Assembly: GCA_015143735.1 (NCBI GenBank)
Contig: VKHC01000104.1
Coordinates: 1 to 18,954, forward strand
Source of the DNA: Synura sp. LO234KE
Lineage: Eukaryota; Sar; Synurophyceae; Synurales; Mallomonadaceae
DNA: 18,954 nt
Direction of reading: 5' to 3'
Shown: piece after piece, positions 9,161-18,954 of the stretch
How the letters are laid out: each line of letters opens with the position of its first letter
Position numbering within the stretch: position 1 is the stretch's first letter
Position numbers and translations under genes: made by a program
Notes under the pieces: generated by a model
What the model was told of the DNA's origin: nothing
What the model saw: only the letters and a program-made list of their open reading frames with translations
The model's database searches: none

Positions 9161-11586
9161 GTTAGTGACTTCATCAGTTAGCCCTAGCTATAACACGCCC
9201 TTTCAATGAAACAGAGCTAAAATGGATCCGAAATGCGATAGATCCTCTATACGACGTATTTCGATAAAGCGTCACACTACCAGAATGACGCTTTTGCAAA
9301 GAATGAACTTCTAGCAACTTTCACTGAAGCTAAACGCCGAAGAATTCGATTAAGCTTCGATTATAAAAGCTAAGCACGAACATATTCAATTTACCTTCCA
9401 TCGTAGCAACCCTTAAAAATGTAAAAATATATATTGGGAAAATGTTTACGTAGAAAGTCGTGCTGTTTTATTACGACAACAAATGTAGTTTATAAGCCTC
9501 AGTGCAGCAAATGAAGCAAACCCTGCCGTGATCACACAAAAGATTTTAAGGCGCATCTGTCAACTCATGATATACGATCTTTTAGATCGCGATGTTGCTA
9601 TTTCGTAGTTAGTCGTGCCAATAGTACCTGGAGAAGCTATGAAGAAACACCTAAGTAGCAAATACTAACAGAAAAAAAGTAGTATAAGCGAGGAGCAAGC
9701 AGGCACTTGTATTAAGGCAAGAAGTTGGTAAGACCCGTAGAATAAGGATAAATATGGTACCTCAAGCTAGCGGTGGTCGCCCGTAGTTTACCTGCTGTGG
9801 TAATCTGTTAAGCACTTGAGTTTGTTCTTACCTGTAGCTGAATATTCTAGCTTTTTTAGTGGTTAGCTCCAGCTTTACCTAGTTAATCATTAATAAAATT
9901 CATCGGTGCTACTTTACCTCCACCAATTTAGTTTGGTATCATATTGTTGTTAGAAACTCTATTCTCGATACTTTATACAATTTCTTACACTCTACAAGAA
10001 TATTCTATAATCATCAGTTTTTGGTCAAGCGAGGCACATTTTTCGGTCCTCTTGCTTCATAAAATTTGCAAAATATGTGCATGAAAATATGACGAGAATG
10101 CTGAAAAGGAGTCGATCATAAATAGGAGAGAAAAGGTTCCGTGTCAATATGGAAGAGTAAGAGGAATGAATGCAAAGTATTCTACTCTGCACATATCTTG
10201 CACTATTGGATATGAAATATTATATAGATGTTATGAATAAGTAATGATACGATCACATCCGTCTTTTGCTAACAATGTTATCTTCTAGCATAAACACAAG
10301 ACGAGATTGTGATATATAGATCAACAAATCGTTACATTCAAATTAACAACCTAAACAAATTGTTTCTTAGCTCTTCAATTAATTAATAAAATTCTTTATG
10401 GACTCTGCGTTTAACATTTAAGCACTCTCATCACTTCCAAAGAGCCACCAATCACAGAATTGTAGTGTGTTGCGCGTAATCGGACCTTCATGTCCATTAA
10501 AATCCTCTCTTATCTTCCATTCAATTGTTCAAAAATAAGCATACTCGAGTTATATCCAGGTATCGCCTGCGTCCTCCTATTTGATAAGGGTAAGACAGTA
10601 AGTGAGAAGCACGAGGAGGGCATACTCCGATTAGTTTCTTTTGCTTTTTGTTATATGATTTCTAAGACACTCGAGATACCACAAGTGACAGGTGCCCTAT
10701 AATGACCTGCAAAATTTGTCCCATTATGTATAGCATTCTGAGTGCTTGATATATCGATGCCTGTAGTAGCTTTGAAGCAAAATATGTTACCACTTTAGAT
10801 CGACTTTTACTGAGATAATTCTTATTAGACGTACTAAATAATTATTTCTGAAAGTAGAATGGGAATGAAATGGGACAAACAATGCGTAATTTAACACCAA
10901 TACTTATTTACTGGCATTCCTGATTAGCTACTTGATCATACCTGCTCGCCGTAACTGTAGCACCCGCTGTAGCGGTACTTCACTTAAGTTTTACGTTCAG
11001 CGGCTCATTTCGTCACGAAAATGATGAAGTCATTCATTTATACGGAGCAAGACGACCCACTTCTGTACATACTTGAAGTCAGTATAGCTCTATGTCACTC
11101 TAGCGGTACCTATTAGGACAGTGCAATAGTATTTTGTTTTAAATTCTGAAAATTACTTTGAACACCGCTATTGTGTAGCAATGTAGAGAATTTCCTTTAG
11201 CGGTCCGAGTACAGCAGTTCAACTGTTCGCTTCTGTTCGTCCAGAAATCATAACTACTGCTATGGCGGGATAGGAATTGTTTTACAGATGACTTGGTGGG
11301 AGAGAACTAAGGTTTACATTTTGCTGAGGGAGCGCTTAATTGATTATAAAGCTATTCTTATGCAAATAGTTCTTCTGTACAATACTTTTAGCTTCTTTGC
11401 TTTTAAATCGATAATTATTTATTTGCAATGTATCCTTAACCAAAGGCAATTACATGATTGAAATAATGAGTTAAACTGAATTGAAATACCAGCACAACGC
11501 TAAGTTGGCATACGAGGAAACTAGCTAACCATATATAGCATTATTCACTTGCATTGAAAGTTTGATTTTTAATGTAAGGCACCAGG
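9161..11586. other. Long gene-poor AT-rich stretch
   Basis: No gene is supported here. The best frame is 10490-10702 on the plus strand (70 residues, with ELYPGIACVLLFDKGKTV). Its composition is plausible, but I can attach no splice sites or family. The word TAGCGGT recurs at about 9772, 10974, 11102 and 11200 without clear periodicity. No RNA gene, CRISPR array or long repeat was recognised. Confidence 0.4.
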
Positions 11587-11663
11587 GAAGTGTAAATTAT
11601 TGAGACGATATTTTACTTAACAAAAATATCGGTCGCCCAAAAGATACCGCCACCATGACTATC

Positions 11664-13607
11664 CTACGAGCACACGCACCTCCCTAGATTTCTCATCTTC
11701 AACCAATATGCCTCTTTCTTTCTCAAGAAAGTGATCACGGCTGGGTCGGTTGCAAAATCGAGCGCCCTATACCCAGCCTGACAAAATCATGATCACCTAT
11801 GTTAATAGTAAGCCGCAGTTGATACAAATGTATTTTCTGTTACTGAACCCATACGTAAAACCGAACGACACATACCGCGCTATTCTCCATGATCCTTGTG
11901 CCCTTGGATAGAAGCAGTTCAATCATTTCCATCTCCCCCCTCCATGCTGCCACCATAAGCGGGGTAATACCTGTCTAAACCGACCAAGCATTCAAACAAT
12001 CAGCAGCAAACTTAGGACAATGGAGCACAATTAGTGGGGGCATAAATTAATATGCACGGACCCCGTAAAGGGAAAACCAAAATTGGCGCATAGATTATAT
12101 ATTGCACCGACAAAGCACTTAGGTACTGTGCTTTCCTACTAACCGTAGTTTGATGGTTGGCTATATCAGGTCCCATAAAACCAAATAAATACTTCATGAA
12201 TGCAGTTTCACTATGATCTGCGGCGTAAATTGCAACAGATGCCCCGGTCTGCGTACCCAGACATGAAGAAAAATAAATATATCGGTTAAGACCTCCTTCC
12301 AATAGTAAATATCATAGTGGCGCTCAATATTAAAGGTATGTTCGTACACTGTCTGTTGCCGTTACGACAGCAGTCCAGCGCTGCATACACAATTCTGGGT
12401 CGCTACTGCTCGACAACACCAACTCCCGTAGCGCCTCCACCACCTCTTGGCGGCCATACCACGCCGCAATAAGAAATGCAGTGGCGCCTCGCTAACCAAG
12501 AAATCCGCAGCAAATATGTGGAAATCAAATGGTCGTAAAATTTTAATTTTTTGTGATCAAAATCTTACACGTGTTCTGGTGAAAATAGGTAATCCTCCCA
12601 GTATAATTTCTTTTATTTGCTGTTTACGATCACGAGGAGTCATTCGATCACTGCTTATGATGTGAAACAAAAGAGTCCACTGCGCCTACAAATCGATAAC
12701 TAGCATAGAAAGTTAGCAAGATCAAATGAAAAAAATTCTTTATAGTAGCTAGCCTCATCACCGCTATGGATGACACTGACCCACTCAGGACGACGTTGTT
12801 GCACAACGTCTGCAATCACACTCGTTGGAAGTGTCGCTGATGGGTTACCTAAGGATATGTTAACTTACATAAGAAATACAATAGGACAAAAAAATTAGTA
12901 CTCATATTAACCTACTCTGATTCATAGCATCATTTGATGCTTTATGATGCACCACCGCATAACGATTAGTGCTGAAACCCAATCTGCTTGATTGCGATGA
13001 TCTTGAGACTTTGTCGTGAATAGTATTGCGTTGGTGCGCAGTGAAGGAGAACTGTCATAATGGGTCGTCGATGTAATTACCTTCGCCAGCAATTGCGCAG
13101 ATTTCAGCTGGTTCAGGTGCAGTGGATCTCCTTGGTAATTGTAGATCCGATACTAAAGCTGTAAAAGCATGCGACTTAACTACTACACCTGTGAGCAGAG
13201 TCGAAAATGCAAGTAAATATAGTTAGGCTAAAATTCTAAGAACGTTGTTTTCTAGCTGCAGATAAGGTACTAGACGCGTGGCAGACTGGGACCTATTGTA
13301 GTCATAGTGTTGATATATTGCATTTCAATATTTCTAATTTTCTTACAATCCTTGTAGACTTATGTAAAGTTCAGTGTAAATATTCTCCGTAGATAGATTT
13401 CATCCCTCACTTCAGTTGCAATTATGTTTTATATAGAGCGGTCGCATATTAGCTATCTAGATCTCCTTAAACTTTCCCGAAAAAATAAGACAACTCAAAT
13501 CACGTACACAATATGAGCTATTCAGTGCTACCATAAAAGATATCCACGCGCCTCATACCTGATTCTGAGGGTGCGTTCGGTTTGACATCTTCTTGCTTTT
13601 GAGACAT
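11664..13607 (-). CDS. Ankyrin-repeat protein, copy 1 (nine exons)
   Basis: Exons on the minus strand: 13607-13559, 13188-13081, 13008-12916, 12848-12754, 12685-12569, 12491-12348, 12248-12144, 11974-11876 and 11777-11664. They sum to 308 codons with stop (307 residues). The first 115 residues are low-complexity, with a conserved island RLGFSTNRYAVVHH. Residues 116-307 form about five ankyrin repeats, for example RGATAFLIAAWYGRQEVVEA and GITPLMVAAWRGEMEMIELL, one per exon with phase-0 introns. It ends CVCS. Ankyrin repeats bind other proteins; no enzyme domain or membrane segment is seen. The model follows the paralogue at 15702-17384, whose last five exons have identical lengths. Intron 4 starts with GC (AG then GCTAGC) instead of GT. 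Intron 2 (72 bases) removes an in-frame TGA at 13057-13055. Intron 1 is 370 bases, far longer than in the other copy. Confidence 0.75.
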
Positions 13608-13707
13608 CGTATCGGAATAAGTTGGGTAGGAGGAAGTCCACTTCGTTATTATCACTGTCACCGTCAACTTGAACGTACATTTGTGTTAATAAAATTACTA
13701 AAATAAT
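13608..13707. promoter_or_regulatory. Bidirectional promoter of ankyrin/receiver pair, copy 1
   Basis: The two start codons face away from each other across 100 bases, leaving room only for a shared promoter and short leaders. The plus-strand side is AT-rich (TTAATAAAATTACTAAAATA) just before the ATG. No named motif is recognised. Confidence 0.45.
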
Positions 13708-14527
13708 ATGTATAAAAACTGCCTTTGCCTAAGATCTGCATTCACTCGCTCCACCGAAAAGGTTGAACTGTTTCCTGTAGCATATGATTTTTTCATTAAT
13801 CCAGTGGAAGAAGAACAAGGGCAGCAGCCATTGCTTGAATCAGGTCTGAAGCACTGCGCACTGCAACTATTGTTTGATTGCTTGTTTCCGTTGTTCGTGA
13901 AAACAAGATATACAGACCACTTTAATAAGTATTACTCTTACTTGCGTGCACTTACAAATTTATGTGGCAGATATCGCTGTCTACGAAAAGTATGAACCAC
14001 GCGTCTTGATAGCCAGTAACTGTTCTGATGATAGCTTATCAAGACTATGCTTTTATTGCTTATGGTCAGAAGTCTATGGTCCAGCTGAAGGCATTAGTGC
14101 GGTGGATGCCTTCAAGGAAGATCTCTTATGCAACATTGATTATGACGCAATTGTCATGAGCGATAATTTTTTGGTGGGTATGAATAATGCAGATTCGGTG
14201 AAAGAATTAAGAGATCTTGGATATAAAGGCTATATATTGTGCTCTACTGATGACAATCGGCCGGCCAATATTAAGAATTACATCGATCAAGGAGCTAATA
14301 AGGTTGTGTCGAATAGCTTAGAATGGAACGAGGTTCACGCCGTCCGATGGGGTAAGTATTTCCTGTGTTTCTTTTAATTTCTCCATCTGTTCTGGCCGTA
14401 TGCTTTATTAATTCATATACTTTTCCGTCTTCCTCGCTCAGATTTCGCTAGTTTCCTTCAGCGTCAGGATGCTGAGAATCATCATGAATCCTGTGAGAAG
14501 TTATGGACTCGTGATGCCCTGGTTTAA
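13708..14527 (+). CDS. Pseudo-receiver domain protein, copy 1 (three exons)
   Basis: Exons 13708-13843, 13971-14351 and 14442-14527 join to 200 residues. Residues 55-160 follow the response-regulator receiver fold: VLIAS (strand 1), YDAIVMSDNF (strand 3), then KELRDLGYKGYILCSTDD (helix and strand 4) and GANKVVSN (strand 5). The candidate phosphoacceptor Asp110 and Thr138 are present. The acidic pair after strand 1 is Ser61-Asn62, the Lys of strand 5 is Asn160, and the usual MP after the phosphorylation site is LV. Mg-dependent phosphorylation therefore looks lost or altered. There is no kinase, DNA-binding or membrane domain; the tail after DFASFLQRQD is short and charged. The paralogue at 17501 supports every splice site. 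An atypical receiver, like plant pseudo-response regulators in principle, is the best reading. The partner or pathway is unknown. Confidence 0.75.
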
Positions 14528-14690
14528 CTGAGAAGGAGAAATGGTAAGGTTTTTGTGATTGAGATTAACGGCCCAGGTGTTTTCAGTACATACCAAATAC
14601 ACGTTTCTTTTCCTATGGCGTGGCTCCAGATCTACTATGTTTGTTTTCTAATGAGTAAGTGCTCATTTTCAATACCAACTTAAGCAGGAA

Positions 14691-15598
14691 CATTTTTTTA
14701 TACGTACCATCGCATTAATAAATTTGGGCAACATTTTTTCTGCAAACTCGAACTAATACACGGCGACTCGAATTGTTCATATTGGGAGGTAGTGGTGCTC
14801 ACAGAAAAAAACGATTTAAATCAAGTTATGATCCCTAGAGCAGCGGCTACTAGAAGTCTTTAGTAGAATACCCGCACTGCATACAGGGTGTCTTCTTCCC
14901 CCGGACCCCCACGCTGCTGCATCGTCCCGCTGATAGTTCTCCTCACTCTTTGCTTGCCGCCCCACTCTTGGTGTGGTAATAATTGGTGAGCGCATGATGT
15001 CGACCTGATGTCGAGGGTATGTCATCAATCATTTCAGAGACGATGATAACACGAAGAGAGGGAAAGAAAGCAAGAAAGTGCGTATCATATATCCTCATAG
15101 TGCGTGCGTAGCTTCTGTTTTGCCAAAAATCTAGTGGTTAGTATTTACCGAGAAGAAACAAATGCATCATGAAATGAATGAGGACTGGGCTAAAATACCA
15201 GCATAGGCAGACTTAGTTAGTAACTATCCTGGGTAAGTCCAGTGACCGAGCGAGCGGGGGCAAGGGAAGGAGGCCCCCCACCCCCCGTTCTAACAAACAA
15301 GTCAGTGGGTAGAAAATTCGTTCCTCCCGCAAAAATGTTAGTAAGCGTGTCTCCACTGACGAGGTATAAGAGGACCCGCATTAAAATATCAACCACGAGG
15401 TCGTATACCACGTATTACTTGTTCGACGTATCATCCACTTGAGAGCTGTACGGATGGGTTGTATGGATGGGGACTACTGAGAGGAGGAGGGAAGATCATG
15501 GTACAGGTTTGTATGAGGTTATTAGTTGAATCTACGATAGAAGTAAGCACACTAGCATTCATTTGCGTCGATAGATTGATTCTAAATAAGTGTTTTGA
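14691..15598. other. Spacer between the duplicated blocks
   Basis: About 0.9 kb without a supported gene. It has two GC-rich patches (about 14885-14960 and 15240-15300, the latter with runs of C) that produce frames of 64-94 codons on both strands. These look like composition effects, not genes. Confidence 0.4.
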
Positions 15599-15701
15599 GC
15601 AGTAAAAATTATCGAGAATATGTAGCTTAACAAAAGCATCGGTTAGAAATAGAGCAAGAATGATAACGGCGGTCGTCCAAGAAGAACTTCTGTCATTAAG
15701 G

Positions 15702-17384
15702 TTACGAGCACACACACCCTCTCAGATTTCTCCACTTGTGCCAATCTGCCTCTTTCTTTTGCAAGAGAGCGATCACAGATTGGTGGGTCGCAAAATGAAG
15801 AGCCCGACAACCGCCCTGAGAAATACAATCCCACTCATGTTACTAGCAAGCTTAAATGTATTTTCTCTTCTCCTAGTTCAAAATTATATGTCACACAAAT
15901 GGTTACCTACCGCGTCGTTCTCCATGATTCGTGCTCCATTTCTTAGAAGCGTTTGAATCATTCTGGTATCATTTTTCCATCCTGCCACCATGAGCGGAGT
16001 AATCCCAGCCTGAGCCAACAATGACATCAAGCAAACGTTCCTGAAATATACGAATGTACTGAGCAGAGTACCCAAAAACAGGGATATGAAGGGTCATGAA
16101 AGGCTGAAGTAAAAAGCACGAAGTTAATTTTCAACATAAAAAACCGTAATTCTCATACACTAATGTATTGGGAAAACACCTCGTGGCCATAGCCACTCAC
16201 CGTTGTCCGATAGTTGACTATATCGGCCCCTAGAAAAGTAACCAAGTACTCTATGAAGTCAGCTTCACCGTGGTCGGCGGAGTATATTACGGCATTGGCT
16301 CCAATCTTCATCCTCAGACAACGACATTGATAATCAGTTCAACTATACTCTTATTAAAGATATACCCTTACTCTGTCTGTCGCGCTTATCACAGCGTGCC
16401 ATCGCTGCATGCATACTTCTGGGTCCCTAGAGCTTGATAGTACCAGCTCCCGTAGCGCCTCGACCACATCTTGGCGGCCATACCGCGCTGCAATTAGAAA
16501 GGCGGTGGCGCCTCGCTAGAGTAGTCCCGTAGAAAACATGTTAACATTATATGATAAAAACAGTTCTATTTCTAATATTGAAATCTTACTGGCGATCTAA
16601 TATAAATCGGGACGCCTTCCAGAATCCTTTCTTTTATTTCTTTTTTTCGATCGCGAGGATTCAATCGATTATTACTTATTGTATGGAACAGCGTAGGCCA
16701 ATTCGCCTAAAGTGGCAAAACAAGATGATGCGTTAAAATCAAGGGATAAATCAGTTCCCTCCACGTCGACGACTGGTAATAAGTATTGAGCACATACTCA
16801 CTTCATCTCCGGGATGAACAACACCAGTCCACTGCGGACGAGACCGCTGCACCACTGTTCGTTCTGATAAAATTACTGGAGCAGCCACTGCTCAGACGTT
16901 CAAATGTAATAAATTAGGTATACTGCAATACCATTCAAAATCAAAATCACAATAGCCAAGAAACATACTTGGATCGGTAACAGTTGTCGGAATAACATGA
17001 TGTACTGCAGCATATCGATTTGTATTAAATCCTAATCTGCTTGCTGGAGTAGTTCTTCCACCTGTTTGACAAATGGTGGACAAATGGTGGCTGGTTGAGT
17101 AACCAAGGGGAGCGACAATTTTGTTGATATTACCTTCGCCAGCATTAGTTGGAGTTCCAGCTAAACCAGCAGGAACAGAGTTCCGTTGAAGACTCGCCAC
17201 GAATATTGTGAAGGTGTGTGGCAGAACCGCTTCACCTGTGATTTGGTTCAACGAATACCGGACTGCAATTATCGTTTAATAAGGAGGGAAACTAATATTC
17301 TCGCTAACAGTACGGTGCTGAACCCTTTGCTATACCTGACGTAGATACTGCATCAGAATTAGCGTCCTCTTCCCGTCTGGACAT
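15702..17384 (-). CDS. Ankyrin-repeat protein, copy 2 (nine exons)
   Basis: Exons on the minus strand: 17384-17336, 17262-17134, 17061-16969, 16887-16802, 16706-16590, 16515-16372, 16305-16201, 16009-15911 and 15815-15702, giving 311 residues. Exon 2 may instead start at 17235 (CACAG acceptor, the position used in copy 1), giving 302. Repeats include RGATAFLIAARYGRQDVVEA, GANAVIYSADHGEADFIEYL and GITPLMVAGWKNDTRMIQTL; the end is CVCS as in copy 1. Exon 6 is identical at 40 of 48 residues between copies, while the N-terminal third is much more diverged. All introns here are GT-AG. The 72-base intron 17133-17062 has no stop and is a multiple of three, so a retained form would read through. No catalytic domain is seen; a protein-binding role is inferred from the fold. 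Confidence 0.78.
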
Positions 17385-17500
17385 CGTATCAAATGCTCGA
17401 AAAAGCTCTCGTTTGCTTATAGAAGTATTTTCACTTCATTTTTTCAACCCACTTCTACCACAGTCACTGGTCACACAATTCACACAACAAAACATAAATT
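17385..17500. promoter_or_regulatory. Bidirectional promoter of ankyrin/receiver pair, copy 2
   Basis: A 116-base interval between the divergent start codons, in the same position as in copy 1. Pyrimidine-rich on the plus strand, with CACACAATTCACACAACA just before the receiver-like gene. Sequence similarity to the copy 1 interval is slight. Confidence 0.45.
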
Positions 17501-18302
17501 ATGTCCTACTGTCCTTGCATCAGGGTTGCATTCACTCGCCCCAACGAAAAAGTTAAATTGCTTGCGATCGAGGATGAGTTTATTTGGAACCAGGATGAGT
17601 TTATTTGGAACCAGAACCCGATGGATGAACATGGACAACAGCCGCTATTCCGATCAGGTGTGAAGATTTAAATGTTCACCTATTCTGTCAATTGCTTGTG
17701 AACACAAAAGTTGCAAACCGTTTTAATTAGCGATCAATATTTACTGTTTCTGTTTCCATTTATGAATATATTTGTTCTATAGAATTTCCAGCCTACGAAA
17801 AGTACGAAACGCATGTCCTGATTGCTAGCAAATGGTCTGATTATGATCTATCAAGACTTTGTTCTCACTGCTCATGGGACGAAGTCTATGTTCCTCCCGA
17901 AGGTTTAGGTGCCGTGGAAGTCTACAAAGCTGATTGCGTTGAATACGACGTAATTGTTATGAGTGATAATTTTATGCCGGGTATGGATAATGCGGCTGCG
18001 GCCAAAGAATTGAGAGAGCTTGGACATAAGGGTTATATACTGTGCGCAACTGATGACAGCCGACCCGCTAAAATAAAGAGTTATATTAAACAAGGAGCAA
18101 ATAAGGTTGTATCAAATGTGTTGGAATGGGACGAAATCCGCGCCGTCCGATGGGGTTAGTAATTGTGACTTCAATCCTCTCGACCTCTTATAATCTTCGC
18201 TCTTTCTCTGATCAATTTCCTGTCGTTTCCGTTCCCGTTGTTCCAGATTTCGAAAGTTTCCTTCAGCGTCAGGATGAGAATAAAAATGCATCAAACAAGT
18301 GA
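17501..18302 (+). CDS. Pseudo-receiver domain protein, copy 2 (three exons)
   Basis: Exons 17501-17657, 17783-18154 and 18247-18302 join to 194 residues. Residues 63-164 give the receiver fold: VLIAS, YDVIVMSDNFMPGMDN, KELRELGHKGYILCATDD and GANKVVSN. Asp114 with the following MP and Thr142 are intact, closer to a working receiver than copy 1. The acidic pair is Ser68-Lys69 and the strand-5 Lys is Asn164, so canonical Mg-dependent phosphotransfer is doubtful. One residue more than usual separates the YD of strand 3 from the Asp. The N-terminus has a perfect tandem DEFIWNQ duplication, absent from copy 1. The tail is DFESFLQRQDENKNASNK. The product is small, probably soluble, and stands alone with no output domain, so it would act by binding a partner, perhaps the divergently encoded ankyrin protein (inference). 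Confidence 0.78.
17573..17614 (+). repeat. Perfect 21-base tandem duplication inside the receiver-like gene
   Basis: Two identical 21-base units (17573-17593 and 17594-17614) encode DEFIWNQ twice. The frame is kept and the other copy of the gene has no such repeat, so the duplication is recent. Confidence 0.9.
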
Positions 18303-18954
18303 TGCGTATGTTTCCATCAATATTGTACGAGATTACGCGAAGTTCTTTGTCTGGTGGCGGCAGGAGGAAGGATAAGGTTGTTCTGAAGGAGGTCGACAGC
18401 ACTAGTGTTTCCATTGAATTGTTCACAGTCATGTTCTTTGTTAACGATATTCTATCTGATACATGGTTGCTTTGTAATCAGTTAAGTGCTCTCTTTCAAT
18501 ACCGCGTCGATTAAGATGGTTTTTCTCATGCAATAAACCAATGAAATACGTGGCACCACGTCGTACTGCTGAGTGCAAGCAAGTTTGGGGGAAACTCTAC
18601 GCACGAGGACCAGAATGAAATGATCAACGTCAATAGAGGCTCAGCCTTGCTTTGTTCGTCAAAGGAGGAGTGTAAGAATATGAGAATATGATACGAATCA
18701 TCTCTCACTCCGTCAGGATGAGGGAACAGTCTTGCTAAATCGTGCCTTACCAGCAGCAGGAGTCTCCTGCTGCTAGGGCTCCTAGCCGATGAATGCATGA
18801 TATAACATATTAGCGAGTTAAGGATTATAGCTATGATTGAACAACTGTGGTACGCGTTTATGCTAGATAGCTCTCATGTGTTAGAGTAAATCCTTTCTGG
18901 ATTTTCTAGCTTGGTAATCTAGCCTTGCTCATTACTACGAAGTGCCACGAACTA
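18303..18954. other. 3' flank of copy 2, no gene supported
   Basis: Frames of 70-106 codons on either strand lack family or splice support. The first 200 bases keep weak similarity to the 3' flank of copy 1, so they are probably untranslated region. Confidence 0.4.
18752..18786. repeat. Two abutting perfect hairpins
   Basis: AGCAGCAGGAG at 18752-18762 pairs with 18764-18774 around a single base. GCTAGG at 18772-18777 pairs with CCTAGC at 18781-18786 around three bases. The two share three bases, so only one can form fully at a time. Possible cruciform or transcript 3' end structure; function unknown. Confidence 0.75.

Larger units (their letters stand above)
11587..14690. repeat. Tandem duplication block, copy 1
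   Basis: Homologous to 15599-18515. The match starts in the 3' flank of the ankyrin gene (shared CTTAACAAAA before its stop) and ends past the receiver-like gene (shared TTTCAATACC, about 14667 and 18497). Exons align well; introns and flanks align poorly, so the duplication is old. Confidence 0.75.
15599..18515. repeat. Tandem duplication block, copy 2
   Basis: Direct-oriented homologue of 11587-14690, with the same gene pair, orientation and exon plan. See the entry for copy 1. Confidence 0.75.

Noticed and set aside
13055-13057. In-frame TGA making ankyrin copy 1 look like a pseudogene
   Set aside because: It lies inside a 72-base GT-AG intron (13080-13009) whose counterpart in copy 2 has the same length and phase.
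15242-15442. Plus-strand frame of 66 codons with a Pro/Gly-rich start
   Set aside because: It arises from a GC-rich patch with runs of C. The opposite strand is equally open, and neither has splice or family support.
16021-16040. Strong-looking acceptor TATATTTCAG ending at 16041 for ankyrin copy 2 exon 8
   Set aside because: Its use would shift the frame by one base relative to the donor. The acceptor ending at 16010 keeps phase and matches copy 1.
1-18954. tRNA or rRNA genes
   Set aside because: A scan by eye for T-loop and D-loop consensus and rRNA cores found none. A weak or intron-split tRNA could be missed; tRNAscan-SE would settle it.

Overview
The window is nuclear DNA from a plastid-bearing eukaryote. 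Genes are split by short GT-AG introns, mostly 53-100 bases, and there are no operons or bacterial ribosome-binding sites. A plastid-type terminal oxidase starts with an apparent secretory signal followed by Phe and a Ser/Thr/Arg-rich stretch. That layout suits an alga with a complex secondary plastid of the red lineage, perhaps a stramenopile. The placement is inference; no marker names a species. Base composition is AT-rich outside exons.

Left part (1-5300). The 3' end of an unrecognised plus-strand gene (1-977, cut by the window edge) is followed by a cluster of short tandem repeats and palindromes (1081-1366). Next is an eight-exon minus-strand gene for COP9 signalosome subunit 6 (4133 down to 1758). 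It is easily missed because no exon gives a long open frame, but every splice phase fits and the product follows the CSN6 family end to end. It is divergent, across 161 bases, from a three-exon gene for the plastid terminal oxidase PTOX (4295-5300) with all six di-iron ligands.

Middle part (5301-11663). This part is gene-poor. It holds the 3' exons of an unrecognised Ser/Thr-rich protein (about 6571-7304), a 640-base foldback palindrome (7658-8297), a related fragment near 5753, weak minus-strand coding signals (8298-9160), and about 2.5 kb with no gene I can support.

Right part (11587-18515). An old tandem duplication carries a head-to-head gene pair twice. Each copy has a nine-exon ankyrin-repeat gene on the minus strand and, 100-116 bases away, a three-exon plus-strand gene for a small single-domain pseudo-receiver protein. 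Exon number, splice phase and most exon lengths are kept between copies, while introns and spacers have diverged. The receiver-like proteins keep the candidate phosphoacceptor Asp and the conserved Thr but lack the acidic pair and the Lys. The ankyrin proteins have about one repeat per phase-0 exon. Conserved pairing across a short shared promoter suggests that the two products act together. This is the most novel feature of the window.
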